A stretch of DNA of 21,040 nucleotides. Source: CAYYJR01 sp964472305. Lineage in GTDB: Bacteria; Armatimonadota; Hebobacteria; CAIYQO01. Below are positions 5,782-13,132 of the stretch, piece by piece. The stretch covers positions 1 to 21,040 of the forward strand of contig CAYYJR010000038.1 in the NCBI GenBank assembly GCA_964472305.1, written 5' to 3'. Every line of letters starts with the position of its first letter. The first letter of the stretch is position 1. The translations under genes were made by a program, and so were the position numbers. The notes beneath the pieces were generated by a model. It made no database searches. It was not told the origin of the DNA and saw only the letters and a program-made list of their open reading frames with translations.

Positions 5782-8646
5782 TTACGAGGTTAACGTCAGG
5801 TCAAGTGGCGCAGGCGACGGGATGGGCAGCAGCAGGTCGCGCAGGAATTGTCCGGTATAGCTGGCGGGCACCCGCATCACCTCTTCGGGAGTGCCGGTAG
5901 CCACGATCTCGCCGCCACGGGCGCCGCCTTCAGGGCCCAGGTCGATGAGGTGATCCGCCTGCTTGATGACGTCCAGGTTATGCTCGATGACGATCACCGT
6001 GTTGCCGGCGTCCACCAGCCGCTGCAGCACGCCCAATAGCTTCTCGATGTCGGCGAAGTGCAGCCCGGTGGTCGGTTCATCAAGCAAGTAGAGTGTCTGG
6101 CCGGTATCGCGCCGCGCCAACTCGGTCGCCAGCTTCACGCGCTGTGCCTCGCCGCCGGAGAGGGTGGTCGCCGGCTGCCCGAGGCGGATGTAATCCAGTC
6201 CGACGTCCGCCACCGTCTGCAACTTGCGCTTGATCTGCGGAATGTTTTCGAACAGTCGCAGCGCTTCCGCCACCGTCATGTGCAGCACGTCGGCGATCGT
6301 TTTTCCTTTGTAGTGCACCTGCAGCGTCTCGCGGTTGTAGCGCGCGCCTTTGCACACTTCGCACGGCACGTAGACATCGGGCAGGAAATGCATCTCGATT
6401 TTAATGATGCCGTCGCCCTTGCACGCCTCACAGCGTCCGCCCTTGACGTTGAAGGAGAAGCGACCCGGCTTGTAGCCGCGCACGCGCGCTTCCGGTGTCT
6501 GCGAGAAGAGGGTGCGAATCAGGTCGAACATCCCAGTATAGGTGGCCGGATTGGAGCGCGGCGTGCGCCCGATAGGCGACTGGTCGATGTCAATCACCTT
6601 GTCCAGATGTTCCAGTCCGCGAATCTCCTCATGCTTGCCCCACAGTGTGCGTGCCCCGTGCAGGCGGTGGATCAACCGCTTATACAGAATATCTTCCATC
6701 AGCGTCGATTTGCCGCTGCCGGAGACGCCGGTGATGGCGACAAATAGTCCGAGCGGGATCGTTACATCGATGTTTTGTAAATTGTGCTCGCGCGCTCCGC
6801 GAATCTCAATGAATTTGCCGTGCGGCTTGCGCCGCTTTTCCGGCACCGGGATGCGCCGCGTGCCGACGAGAAACTGGCCGGTGAGCGATTCCGGACAGGC
6901 CATGATCTCCTCCGGGGTACCGGCGATCACCACGTGCCCGCCATGTTCACCCGCGCCGGGACCGATATCGACCACGTAGTCCGCCGCGCGGATCGTATGC
7001 TCGTCGTGCTCGACCACGATAATGGTGTTGCCCAGGTCGCGCAAGCGCACCAGTGTCTCGATCAGCCGGTCGTTATCCCGCTGGTGCAAGCCGATGGAGG
7101 GCTCGTCGAGGATGTAGAGCACGCCCATCAGTCCGGAGCCGATCTGCGTAGCCAGCCGGATGCGCTGCGCCTCACCGCCGGAGAGCGTACAGGCGGCGCG
7201 GTCGAGAGTGAGGTAATCCAACCCAACGTTGAGCAGGAAGTTCAGTCGCGTGCGAATTTCCTTCACCACCTGATGACCGATCATTTGCTCGCGCGGTGTG
7301 AATGCCAGCCCGGCGAACCAGTGGCACGCCTCGCCGATGGACATCGACGTGGCATCGGCAATCGAGCGATCGCCGATGGTCACCGCCAGCACTTCCGGCT
7401 TCAAGCGTCTGCCGCCGCACGCCGGACAGGGTTTTATGCGCATGAATTTCTGCAGGTCATCGCGATATTCTTCCTTCTCCGTCTCGCGGAAGTCGCGCTC
7501 CAACAGCGAGACCACGCCCGGCCAGCGGGCATCATAAACGTGCAGCCGACCCACGGAGTTGTGATAACGCGCGCGGAATTTCCGCTCGTCCTTGGTGCCG
7601 TGCAGCAGCAGGTCGAACACTTCTTCTCCCAGTTCGCGCACCGGGCGATCCATGTTGATGTTCATGCCCTGGCATAAAGCGGTGAGCAATGCCCAATACC
7701 AGCCACGACGCCCACTGCGCCAGGGAAGGATGGCACCGTCGTTCAGCGACAGCGTGGTATCGGGGATTATCAGATCTTCATCCAACTCGTCTTTCGTGCC
7801 CAAACCCATGCATTCCGGGCACGCGCCGTAGGGGCTGTTGAAGGAGAATGCGCGTGGAGCCAGTTCCTCGAAACTGATGCCGCACTGCAGGCACGCGGCG
7901 CTCTCGCTGAAGGTGATCTGCTCGCCATCGACGATTTGCACCGCGGCGACACCTTGGCCGATCTTCAATGCCGTCTCCAGCGAATCGGACAGCCGGGAGC
8001 GAATACCCTCTTTCACCACCACGCGGTCGACCACCACCTCGATGGTATGCTGTTTGTAACGTTCCAGGTCGATCTCGTCGCCCAGGTCGAGTACGGCGCC
8101 GTCGATGCGCACGCGCACGAAACCCTGGCGGCGGATGTCGTCGAGGATGGCCTTGTATTCACCTTTACGCCCGCGCACCACCGGGCCGAGGATGAGCAGT
8201 TTCGTGCCTTCCGACATAGCCTCCACCTGGTCGACGATCTGTTCCAGATTCTGCGCGGCGATGGGCGTGCCGCACTGGTGGCAATGCTGGCGCCCGATGC
8301 GCGCGAACAGCAGGCGCAGGTGGTCGTAAATCTCCGTCACCGTCCCTACCGTCGAGCGCGGATTGCGCGTGGTGGATTTTTGATCGATGGAAACCGCCGG
8401 CGACAGGCCTTCGATGGTATCCACGTCCGGCTTGTCCATTTGTCCGAGGAACTGGCGCGCATAGGCCGATAACGACTCGACGTAGCGGCGCTGCCCCTCA
8501 GCGTAGATGGTGTCAAATGCGAGCGATGACTTGCCCGAGCCAGAGATGCCGGTGAGGACAATCAATTGATCGCGCGGCAGATCGAGGTCGATGTTTTTCA
8601 GGTTGTTTTCGCGTGCACCGCGAATTCGTAATTGGTTTTGGGCCAT
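5782..8646 (-). CDS. uvrA: Excinuclease ABC subunit A (UvrA)
   Basis: The 954-aa protein is full length for UvrA, the damage-recognition ATPase of nucleotide excision repair that works with UvrB. It has two ABC modules. The first has Walker A GISGSGKSS at 33-41, signature LSGGEAQRIRLA and Walker B LYILDEPSIGL. The second has Walker A GVSGSGKST near residue 640, signature LSGGEAQRVKLA and Walker B LYLLDEPTTGL. Zinc modules are intact: CLQCG with CPECMG in the first half, and CEACKGDG with CEVCKG in the second. The ATG at 8646 gives the standard MAQNQLRIRGARENNLKNI start, though the ribosome binding site is weak (GGGAT, about 14 bases away). It is transcribed alone, with its own promoter in the gap shared with the divergent ABM gene. 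Confidence 0.98.
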   Translation of the reverse strand: MAQNQLRIRGARENNLKNIDLDLPRDQLIVLTGISGSGKSSLAFDTIYAEGQRRYVESLSAYARQFLGQMDKPDVDTIEGLSPAVSIDQKSTTRNPRSTVGTVTEIYDHLRLLFARIGRQHCHQCGTPIAAQNLEQIVDQVEAMSEGTKLLILGPVVRGRKGEYKAILDDIRRQGFVRVRIDGAVLDLGDEIDLERYKQHTIEVVVDRVVVKEGIRSRLSDSLETALKIGQGVAAVQIVDGEQITFSESAACLQCGISFEELAPRAFSFNSPYGACPECMGLGTKDELDEDLIIPDTTLSLNDGAILPWRSGRRGWYWALLTALCQGMNINMDRPVRELGEEVFDLLLHGTKDERKFRARYHNSVGRLHVYDARWPGVVSLLERDFRETEKEEYRDDLQKFMRIKPCPACGGRRLKPEVLAVTIGDRSIADATSMSIGEACHWFAGLAFTPREQMIGHQVVKEIRTRLNFLLNVGLDYLTLDRAACTLSGGEAQRIRLATQIGSGLMGVLYILDEPSIGLHQRDNDRLIETLVRLRDLGNTIIVVEHDEHTIRAADYVVDIGPGAGEHGGHVVIAGTPEEIMACPESLTGQFLVGTRRIPVPEKRRKPHGKFIEIRGAREHNLQNIDVTIPLGLFVAITGVSGSGKSTLMEDILYKRLIHRLHGARTLWGKHEEIRGLEHLDKVIDIDQSPIGRTPRSNPATYTGMFDLIRTLFSQTPEARVRGYKPGRFSFNVKGGRCEACKGDGIIKIEMHFLPDVYVPCEVCKGARYNRETLQVHYKGKTIADVLHMTVAEALRLFENIPQIKRKLQTVADVGLDYIRLGQPATTLSGGEAQRVKLATELARRDTGQTLYLLDEPTTGLHFADIEKLLGVLQRLVDAGNTVIVIEHNLDVIKQADHLIDLGPEGGARGGEIVATGTPEEVMRVPASYTGQFLRDLLLPIPSPAPLDLTLTS

Positions 8647-8669
8647 GATGAGTGCGTTATCCCGCTTTT

Positions 8670-8683
8670 CGACAACATTGTCG
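8670..8683. promoter_or_regulatory. Dyad CGACAA-CA-TTGTCG in the uvrA leader
   Basis: A perfect 6+6 inverted repeat with a 2-base centre lies 24 bases before the uvrA start codon, inside the predicted leader. The half-site TTGTCG recurs at 8746-8751, overlapping the predicted -35 of uvrA, and at 8825-8830, upstream of the divergent gene. None of the LexA boxes I know (for example CTGT-N8-ACAG or GAAC-N4-GTTC) is evident. It may be an operator or simply a short mRNA hairpin. Confidence 0.35.
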
Positions 8684-8722
8684 GGCGTCGGCGTCGTGAT
8701 GCCCGCGGTCTGGAATCCGTCT

Positions 8723-8752
8723 ATTCTAACACATCCGTGTGCCGGTTGTCGC
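8723..8752 (-). promoter_or_regulatory. Promoter of uvrA
   Basis: On the minus strand GCGACA (8752-8747) is separated by 18 bases from TAGAAT (8728-8723). The -10 is preceded by TGT, so it also fits the extended form (TGn). The predicted start is near 8716, giving a leader of about 70 bases. Confidence 0.45.
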
Positions 8753-8871
8753 GAGGTTTCACGGGGGTGCGCCGGAACTGCTGCCGAGGATTATGGCGAT
8801 AGATGACCGCACATTGGACGGGAATTGTCGCACGGGTGTGTGCAGGATCGTGAACGCGGGGGACACAAAAC

Positions 8872-9159
8872 ATGTCGTTTACGATGATTCGTCACCGGGT
8901 GGAGGACTTCGCACGCTGGCGGGCAGCGTTCGATTCCAATGAGCAATGGCGCCGGGCCAATGGAGAGATGCATTATTACGTCTTCACCGATGCCGATGAT
9001 TCGAATAGGGTGACTCTGCTGCAGGAGTGGGTCGATCTGGAACATGCCCGGCGTTTTATCGCCAATCCGGAGTTGCAGGAGAAGATGCGCCAGAGCGGAG
9101 TCAGCGAACAGCCCGAGGTGCATTACCTGAACGAAATTGAATCATCCTATAAGCAGTGA
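8872..9159 (+). CDS. Small ABM-type (dimeric alpha/beta barrel) protein
   Basis: The 95-aa product resembles antibiotic biosynthesis monooxygenase-like and cyclase-like small proteins. It has an early His with a following FARWRAAFDSNEQWRRANG helix, then a strand MHYYVFTDADD, then VTLLQEWVDLEHARRFIANPELQEKMRQSG, the usual 'EW-D-E-A--F--spel---m---G' pattern. Such proteins form ferredoxin-like dimers. Some are oxygenases or signalling proteins, and many have no known substrate. GGGGGA about 8 bases before the ATG supports the start. It stands alone, divergent from uvrA and convergent with the ankyrin gene, whose stop lies 31 bases away; CGGAA/TTCCG (9164-9179) in that gap is a weak hairpin. Which ABM branch it belongs to cannot be settled by eye. 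Confidence 0.75.
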   Translation: MSFTMIRHRVEDFARWRAAFDSNEQWRRANGEMHYYVFTDADDSNRVTLLQEWVDLEHARRFIANPELQEKMRQSGVSEQPEVHYLNEIESSYKQ

Positions 9160-9190
9160 GGCACGGAAGCGGTATTCCGCCACGGCGCGA

Positions 9191-10873
9191 TCACTCCTTC
9201 CCGCCGCGTTTGCGCAGTACGTCGGCGACGGTGATGACGTTCAGGGTGGTCGCCAGTTTCAACGGCGTCAACTCGCCATCCGTCTTCGCGTTCACCTCGG
9301 CGCCTTTGTCAAGCAGCAGTGGGCAGATTTTGTCACCGAGTCCGTTCAGCACCGCCAGGTGTAGAGGTGTCAGACCGTTGCCGGTCTTCGCCTTTGCATC
9401 CGCGCCGGCATTCAGCAGCGATTTCACCGCGGCGGCATCGCCCAGCAACGCCAGCAGGTGCAGCGGGGTGATGCGGTTCATCTTCATCTCCGTGATAGCT
9501 TTACCCGCGTTGAGGGTGAGGAGGAACTCGTCGGTCACGGCGTTGGCGTCGGCGCCTTTAGCGAGCAGTAGTGCGATCACCGCGTTCGGATCGTTTCCGG
9601 TGGTGCGCGGTGCCAGCATGGCGCAATGCAGCGGGGTGACGCCGCTGGCGGCTTTCGCGCGCACGTCCGCGCCTTTCTGCACCAGCAGCTTCACCAGCGG
9701 AAGGCGTCCACTTAACGCGGCCAGGTGCAGCGGTGTGATCTGCGCCAACTGGTAGCTCAGGCTGAAGCGCGGCGCGATGCTGTTGCGCAGCAGGCAGGTG
9801 TCGCTGCCGGCGAGATTGACATTGCCGCCTTTGTTGATAACATAGGCCGCCATCGTCTCCGTGCTCGCGCCGGTCGCAGCCAGCAACGGCGTGACGCCGT
9901 CGTCATTTTTCGCGTTGATGTTGGCGCCTCTGGCCAGCAGGCGATCAATCACGAGCGTGTTGCCGGCTTGCACGGCAGCGAGCAGCGGATTCGCGGTGGT
10001 GATTTTGATCCCGCGGCCGGTCAGTGTATCGACAACAGACGCTGACCCGCTGCGTGCTGCCGCGGTCAGCGCCGCATCGCCGTCGTATTTCGTGCCGTGA
10101 ACCAGCAAGTAATCGACCACGTCAGCCAGTCCCTGTTCCGCCGCGGCATTAATGGTTTGCGTATCGCGTGCCGCGCCTTTGTCCAGCAGCAGCTTCGCGG
10201 CCATTACTTGCCGCGCACCGATTGCCACTTGCAGTGGAGACAATCGCTCCGGACCCGTGGCATTGATCGCGGCGCCGGCGCCGAGGAGGAATTTGATCAT
10301 CTCTACACGTCCCAGCCGGGCGGCAAGGTGCAGAGGCGTCCACCCGCTGCTGTCCGGTGTCTCCAGCAGTAGCCCCTTGCTAAGGTGGCGCGCCGCCAGG
10401 TCAGCGCGATCACTGTAGACGTCCAGGTGCAGCAGCGTCATCACCATCCCCTTCGCCGGATCATCCAGCGTCAGCGTCAGTTGACGGTTGGCCATCGCCT
10501 GGGTGAAGACCAGCGTCCAGCCGGGCGCGGCGCGTTTCGTTTCCACTGGCGCTTTCGACCAGCCCGCGGCCGTGATGAACTGCGTCGGCACGTAGATGGC
10601 GTCGCCTTTCACCTCGACCGGCGGGGTGGGGAGCCGGTATTGTTTTCCATCGATAGTGAAGGTGGCACTGTTCAACTTGAGTTCCACCGTCTTGCCATTC
10701 AACGTCAACGCGGCGGTCTGCTCCGTTGGGGTTACGCGCATCGCGGCGCCATAACTGTCCGCGATGAAATGCAGCGGCACCATCATCTGGCCATTTTGAG
10801 CGAACAGCCGCTCGGCGAACGCCCCGCGGATAAGCAGCAGCAATCCGCACATCAGCATGATACGAGTTGACAT
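9191..10873 (-). CDS. Secreted ankyrin-repeat protein with copper-amine-oxidase-like N-terminal domain
   Basis: The 560-aa product starts with a signal peptide (MSTRIMLMCGLLLLIRGAFA). Residues about 30-110 resemble the copper amine oxidase N-terminal-like domain (PF07833 type): MVPLHFIADSYGAAMRVT, an ALTLNGKTVELKL hairpin, and a second half IYVPTQFITAAGW. This domain does not bind copper itself and usually occurs on exported proteins. From about 150 to the end come roughly eleven ankyrin repeats, the clearest at 177-208, 296-324, 379-408, 412-446, 468-497 and 501-530 (TPLHLAA, LLLDKGA). Two insertions break the array, at about 355-378 and 447-467. The start at 10873 gives the best signal peptide; in-frame ATGs at 10888 and 10897 lack better ribosome sites. 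Its target is unknown; ankyrin arrays bind proteins. Confidence 0.86.
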   Translation of the reverse strand: MSTRIMLMCGLLLLIRGAFAERLFAQNGQMMVPLHFIADSYGAAMRVTPTEQTAALTLNGKTVELKLNSATFTIDGKQYRLPTPPVEVKGDAIYVPTQFITAAGWSKAPVETKRAAPGWTLVFTQAMANRQLTLTLDDPAKGMVMTLLHLDVYSDRADLAARHLSKGLLLETPDSSGWTPLHLAARLGRVEMIKFLLGAGAAINATGPERLSPLQVAIGARQVMAAKLLLDKGAARDTQTINAAAEQGLADVVDYLLVHGTKYDGDAALTAAARSGSASVVDTLTGRGIKITTANPLLAAVQAGNTLVIDRLLARGANINAKNDDGVTPLLAATGASTETMAAYVINKGGNVNLAGSDTCLLRNSIAPRFSLSYQLAQITPLHLAALSGRLPLVKLLVQKGADVRAKAASGVTPLHCAMLAPRTTGNDPNAVIALLLAKGADANAVTDEFLLTLNAGKAITEMKMNRITPLHLLALLGDAAAVKSLLNAGADAKAKTGNGLTPLHLAVLNGLGDKICPLLLDKGAEVNAKTDGELTPLKLATTLNVITVADVLRKRGGKE

Positions 10874-10942
10874 TGCGGCAACCCCCATACTAACCATACA
10901 TTCGAGTTGATACGGTATTTTCCTGCCGTGGGTTGCTCTTTC

Positions 10943-10983
10943 TGCCCGTGCTGCGGCTCGAACGCGAGCAGTAGTACGGGGCA
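10943..10983 (-). other. Imperfect long stem-loop upstream of the ankyrin gene
   Basis: Arms TGCCC...CACGGGCA-type pairing close around a perfect GCTCG/CGAGC inner stem with a 4-base loop. Several mismatches and one bulge interrupt the outer part. It lies between the lipoprotein terminator and the ankyrin start. It may be a second terminator element or a leader structure; no T-run follows. Confidence 0.35.
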
Positions 10984-11000
10984 AGCATGGCCAATAGGAA

Positions 11001-11032
11001 GCGCACCCCGGCGGGGGGACGCCGGGGTGCGC
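11001..11032 (-). terminator. Strong hairpin terminator of the DUF4382 lipoprotein gene
   Basis: GCGCACCCCGGC (11001-11012) and GCCGGGGTGCGC (11021-11032) form a perfect 12-bp stem with an 8-base G-rich loop. It lies 28 bases after the lipoprotein stop codon. The minus-strand tail TTCCTATT is only modestly T-rich. Confidence 0.65.
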
Positions 11033-11060
11033 TGCCGCATGATACCGATTGGAACGGCGC

Positions 11061-11936
11061 TTACGGTTCGGGTGCCGGTGTCGGGGCCGGTACGGTAATG
11101 GTACCCAGGTTCGTTTGGAAGCCGGCTTTCACCGTCGCAGTCGGGGAGAGGGTGGCGGTATTGGTACCATCCGACACCGTCACGGTGGCGGTGTAGTCGC
11201 CGGCCGGAATGCCATGCAGGTAGAAGATGCCCGGCGTGTCCGCGGTGACGTCCAGCGTGGTCTGGTAGACCGTGTTGTCCGGACCGGTGATGCTTATGGT
11301 GGCGGTGGCTGGATAAGACCAACCTTCCGCAAAGGCGATAGTGCCGGTCAGGTTGCCGGTGGTGCTCGTGTTCACCATGCGCAGAACCGGTTTCAGCATA
11401 TACCCGTGGCCATTGGTGGGGGTGGCAAAGCTGCCGGGTGCGCCCAGATCGAAGTCGATCAGTGCCGTTTCCATCACGTTTTCGCCGATGTCGATCGGAC
11501 AGTGGATGTGCAGCTTGTTGCTCGGTACCTTCAATTCCAATGGATTCGTATCGTCATTATTGAGCTGGACGGTATTGTTCGCGCCCAGTACCAGCAAGAT
11601 GCCATCGTAATGCCCGGCAGGCACTGTCAGATTAGCCAGCACCAGCAAGTCGGAGGTAGGCTTGTTGGCAAGGTCAAGCAGATTGATAGGGGGTTTGGTG
11701 CCATCATTCTGGTAGACGGTTACGCTATCGCCGGCTGCGGGATCCTCGGTTTCGACATCCGGCAGATCGCGGACCAGGTCGATGCGGGCGATATCGACAT
11801 AGATCCCTTTGACGCCATCCAGTGGCGCATCGGCGAGCAATAGCTTGAAGTTAGTGGAGGATTTTCCATCCCCACAGCCATTCAACAGCAATCCGACGAC
11901 TGCAAACAAGGCAGCCCACAGCACGATCTTCTTCAT
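11061..11936 (-). CDS. DUF4382-containing lipoprotein
   Basis: The 291-aa product begins with a lipoprotein signal: MKKIVLWAALFAVVGLLLNGC, lipobox L-N-G-C with Cys21 as the lipidated residue. Residues about 28-170 match the DUF4382 pattern: FKLLLADAPLDGVKGIYVDIARIDL, then INLLDLANKPTSDLLVLANLTVPAGHYDGILLVLG. The C-terminal third (about 190-285) looks like a carboxypeptidase-regulatory or Big-like beta sandwich with GIFYLHGIPAGDYTATVTVSDG. The end is Pro-rich (PAPTPAPEP). The function of DUF4382 is unknown; these proteins are envelope-anchored. GGGAGG 5 bases before the ATG fixes the start. A strong hairpin lies just downstream and an extended -10 just upstream, so it is probably monocistronic. 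Confidence 0.85.
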   Translation of the reverse strand: MKKIVLWAALFAVVGLLLNGCGDGKSSTNFKLLLADAPLDGVKGIYVDIARIDLVRDLPDVETEDPAAGDSVTVYQNDGTKPPINLLDLANKPTSDLLVLANLTVPAGHYDGILLVLGANNTVQLNNDDTNPLELKVPSNKLHIHCPIDIGENVMETALIDFDLGAPGSFATPTNGHGYMLKPVLRMVNTSTTGNLTGTIAFAEGWSYPATATISITGPDNTVYQTTLDVTADTPGIFYLHGIPAGDYTATVTVSDGTNTATLSPTATVKAGFQTNLGTITVPAPTPAPEP

Positions 11937-11970
11937 GGTAACCTCCCACTCGTTGTGTTAGTCTAATGTT

Positions 11971-11979
11971 ACTATACCA
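11971..11979 (-). promoter_or_regulatory. Extended -10 promoter of the DUF4382 lipoprotein gene
   Basis: The minus strand reads TGG-TATAGT. The predicted start is near 11964, giving a leader of about 28 bases with the GGGAGG site inside it. No good -35 is present. It mirrors the promoter candidate of the divergent CAP gene (TGG-TATACT). Confidence 0.45.
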
Positions 11980-12103
11980 TATCTAGCGCCAATAGTTTGA
12001 TGGTATAAATTAAAATTTTCAAAATATTTATCGCCAACTCCTGTTGCGAGGTGGAAATAATTCAACCCCGCAGCGACAAACGGGTGTATATCCGTATTGC
12101 CAG

Positions 12104-12112
12104 TGGTATACT
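12104..12112 (+). promoter_or_regulatory. Extended -10 promoter of the CAP-domain gene
   Basis: TGG-TATACT matches TATAAT at 5 of 6 with the TGn extension. The predicted start is near 12119, giving a leader of about 39 bases that keeps the AGAGGTAAT ribosome site. A second candidate, TGG-TATAAA, lies at 12001-12009 in the AT-rich part of the gap. Confidence 0.42.
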
Positions 12113-12157
12113 CCACGTAACTCCGGTTTCCCCCCTTTCCCTCAACAGAGGTAATCC

Positions 12158-13042
12158 ATGTTGCGTTTCCCACAGTGGCATCTGGTCATCGTATTGCTGT
12201 TGGTGGCCGTGTTGGGCATGATCGCTCGTTTGGCGCGGAGCGAAGAAGGGGCTGTTCCAGGCTCCGCTCCCCCCCCACCCGCGCAGGTGCAGGATGTGGC
12301 GCCCACCCTGGTGGAGGGATCGAAACCCGCACCGGTCGAAGCCACCCCCGCGGCACCGGAGGCCGTCGATGCATCCCGACCGCCATCCGCGGTGTCGCCG
12401 GTAGTCGGCGGTGCAGCTCAACCGCCGTCCGCGGAGGTGCCGACGGTGCAACCGGAAACCGTGCCTGCGCCTCCCGCGGGAGAAGTTCCCGCGCTCCAGC
12501 CGGAAGCGGAAAAGATGCCGGCAGCCGATGAAGTGCCTGCCGTGCAACCGGAAACACCGGCAACCAAGGCACCCGACACGCGGGAGCAGGAGCAAATCAC
12601 CCGCAACCTGGGCGCACTGGAACAGGTTAGCTTGATGAAAGAAGAACAACGTTTCGTGGAGTTGACCAACGTCGAACGGAAAAAGCTGAACCTGCCGGAG
12701 CTGATCGTCGTCCCGCTGTTGGTCACCACCGCGCGCGACAAGAGCAAAGAGATGCACGATCTGAAATACTGGGGGCACGAATCGCCGGATAAAACCAAAC
12801 GCACCGCGCTGCCGCGCGTGTTGAGCGCGCTGGCGGACAAACCGGTGTCGATGGTGGTCGGCGAAAATCTCTACTATTGCAGCCGCGTGCTGCTCGATCA
12901 AGGTCATCAGGCGCTGATGAACAGTCCCACCCACCGGAAGAACATCCTCAATCCCGAGTATCGCTATTTCGGCATTGGCGCCTACATCGGCGACGACGGC
13001 CAGTTTTGGGTGACCGAGCACTTTCTGGCCATACAGTATTGA
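12158..13042 (+). CDS. Membrane-anchored CAP/SCP (YkwD-like) domain protein
   Basis: The 294-aa product has an N-terminal hydrophobic segment (about 8-26), either signal peptide or anchor. A Pro/Ala/Glu-rich linker covers about 30-145, and a bacterial CAP domain about 163-291. CAP hallmarks are present: ELTNVERKKLNLPEL, the WGHESP strand with His207, GENLYY with Glu236, NSPTHRKNIL with His259, and FWVTEHF with Glu287, which together can form the usual His/Glu cavity. In the linker a 16-residue unit starting EVPxxQPE occurs three times in register (93, 109 and 125). Bacterial CAP proteins are exported and mostly of unknown activity; the linker suggests a spacer through the envelope. AGAGG before the ATG supports the start. 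It converges on the Gfo/Idh gene across a shared terminator. Confidence 0.9.
   Translation: MLRFPQWHLVIVLLLVAVLGMIARLARSEEGAVPGSAPPPPAQVQDVAPTLVEGSKPAPVEATPAAPEAVDASRPPSAVSPVVGGAAQPPSAEVPTVQPETVPAPPAGEVPALQPEAEKMPAADEVPAVQPETPATKAPDTREQEQITRNLGALEQVSLMKEEQRFVELTNVERKKLNLPELIVVPLLVTTARDKSKEMHDLKYWGHESPDKTKRTALPRVLSALADKPVSMVVGENLYYCSRVLLDQGHQALMNSPTHRKNILNPEYRYFGIGAYIGDDGQFWVTEHFLAIQY
12434..12577 (+). repeat. In-frame tandem repeat of 3 x 48 bp in the CAP protein linker
   Basis: Three consecutive 16-codon units encode EVPTVQPE, EVPALQPE and EVPAVQPE followed by variable Pro/Ala-rich halves, at residues 93-108, 109-124 and 125-140. The spacing is exact. The units have diverged, so they are not a fresh duplication. 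Confidence 0.8.
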
Positions 13043-13076
13043 TTCGCGTTATCTCTGCTCAATCCCGAAATAAACA

Positions 13077-13110
13077 ACGCGGCCTGGTGAATAAAGTCAC
13101 CAGGCCGCGT
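13077..13110. terminator. Bidirectional terminator between the CAP and Gfo/Idh genes
   Basis: ACGCGGCCTGGTGA (13077-13090) and TCACCAGGCCGCGT (13097-13110) form a perfect 14-bp stem with a 6-base loop. On the minus strand it is followed by the T-rich TTGTTTATTTC, a good intrinsic terminator for the Gfo/Idh operon, and it lies 34 bases past the CAP stop on the plus strand. Confidence 0.85.
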
Positions 13111-13132
13111 GCGCATTGGTCGGTGCGAGATC

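Noticed and set aside
6058..7677. Long plus-strand open frames opposite uvrA
   Set aside because: uvrA is unambiguous here; the frames exist because of high GC and codon bias.
12062..13021. Minus-strand 319-codon open frame opposite the CAP gene
   Set aside because: Its Arg/Gly/His-rich low-complexity product mirrors the Pro/Ala-rich linker of the CAP protein, which has a signal segment, ribosome site and conserved domain.
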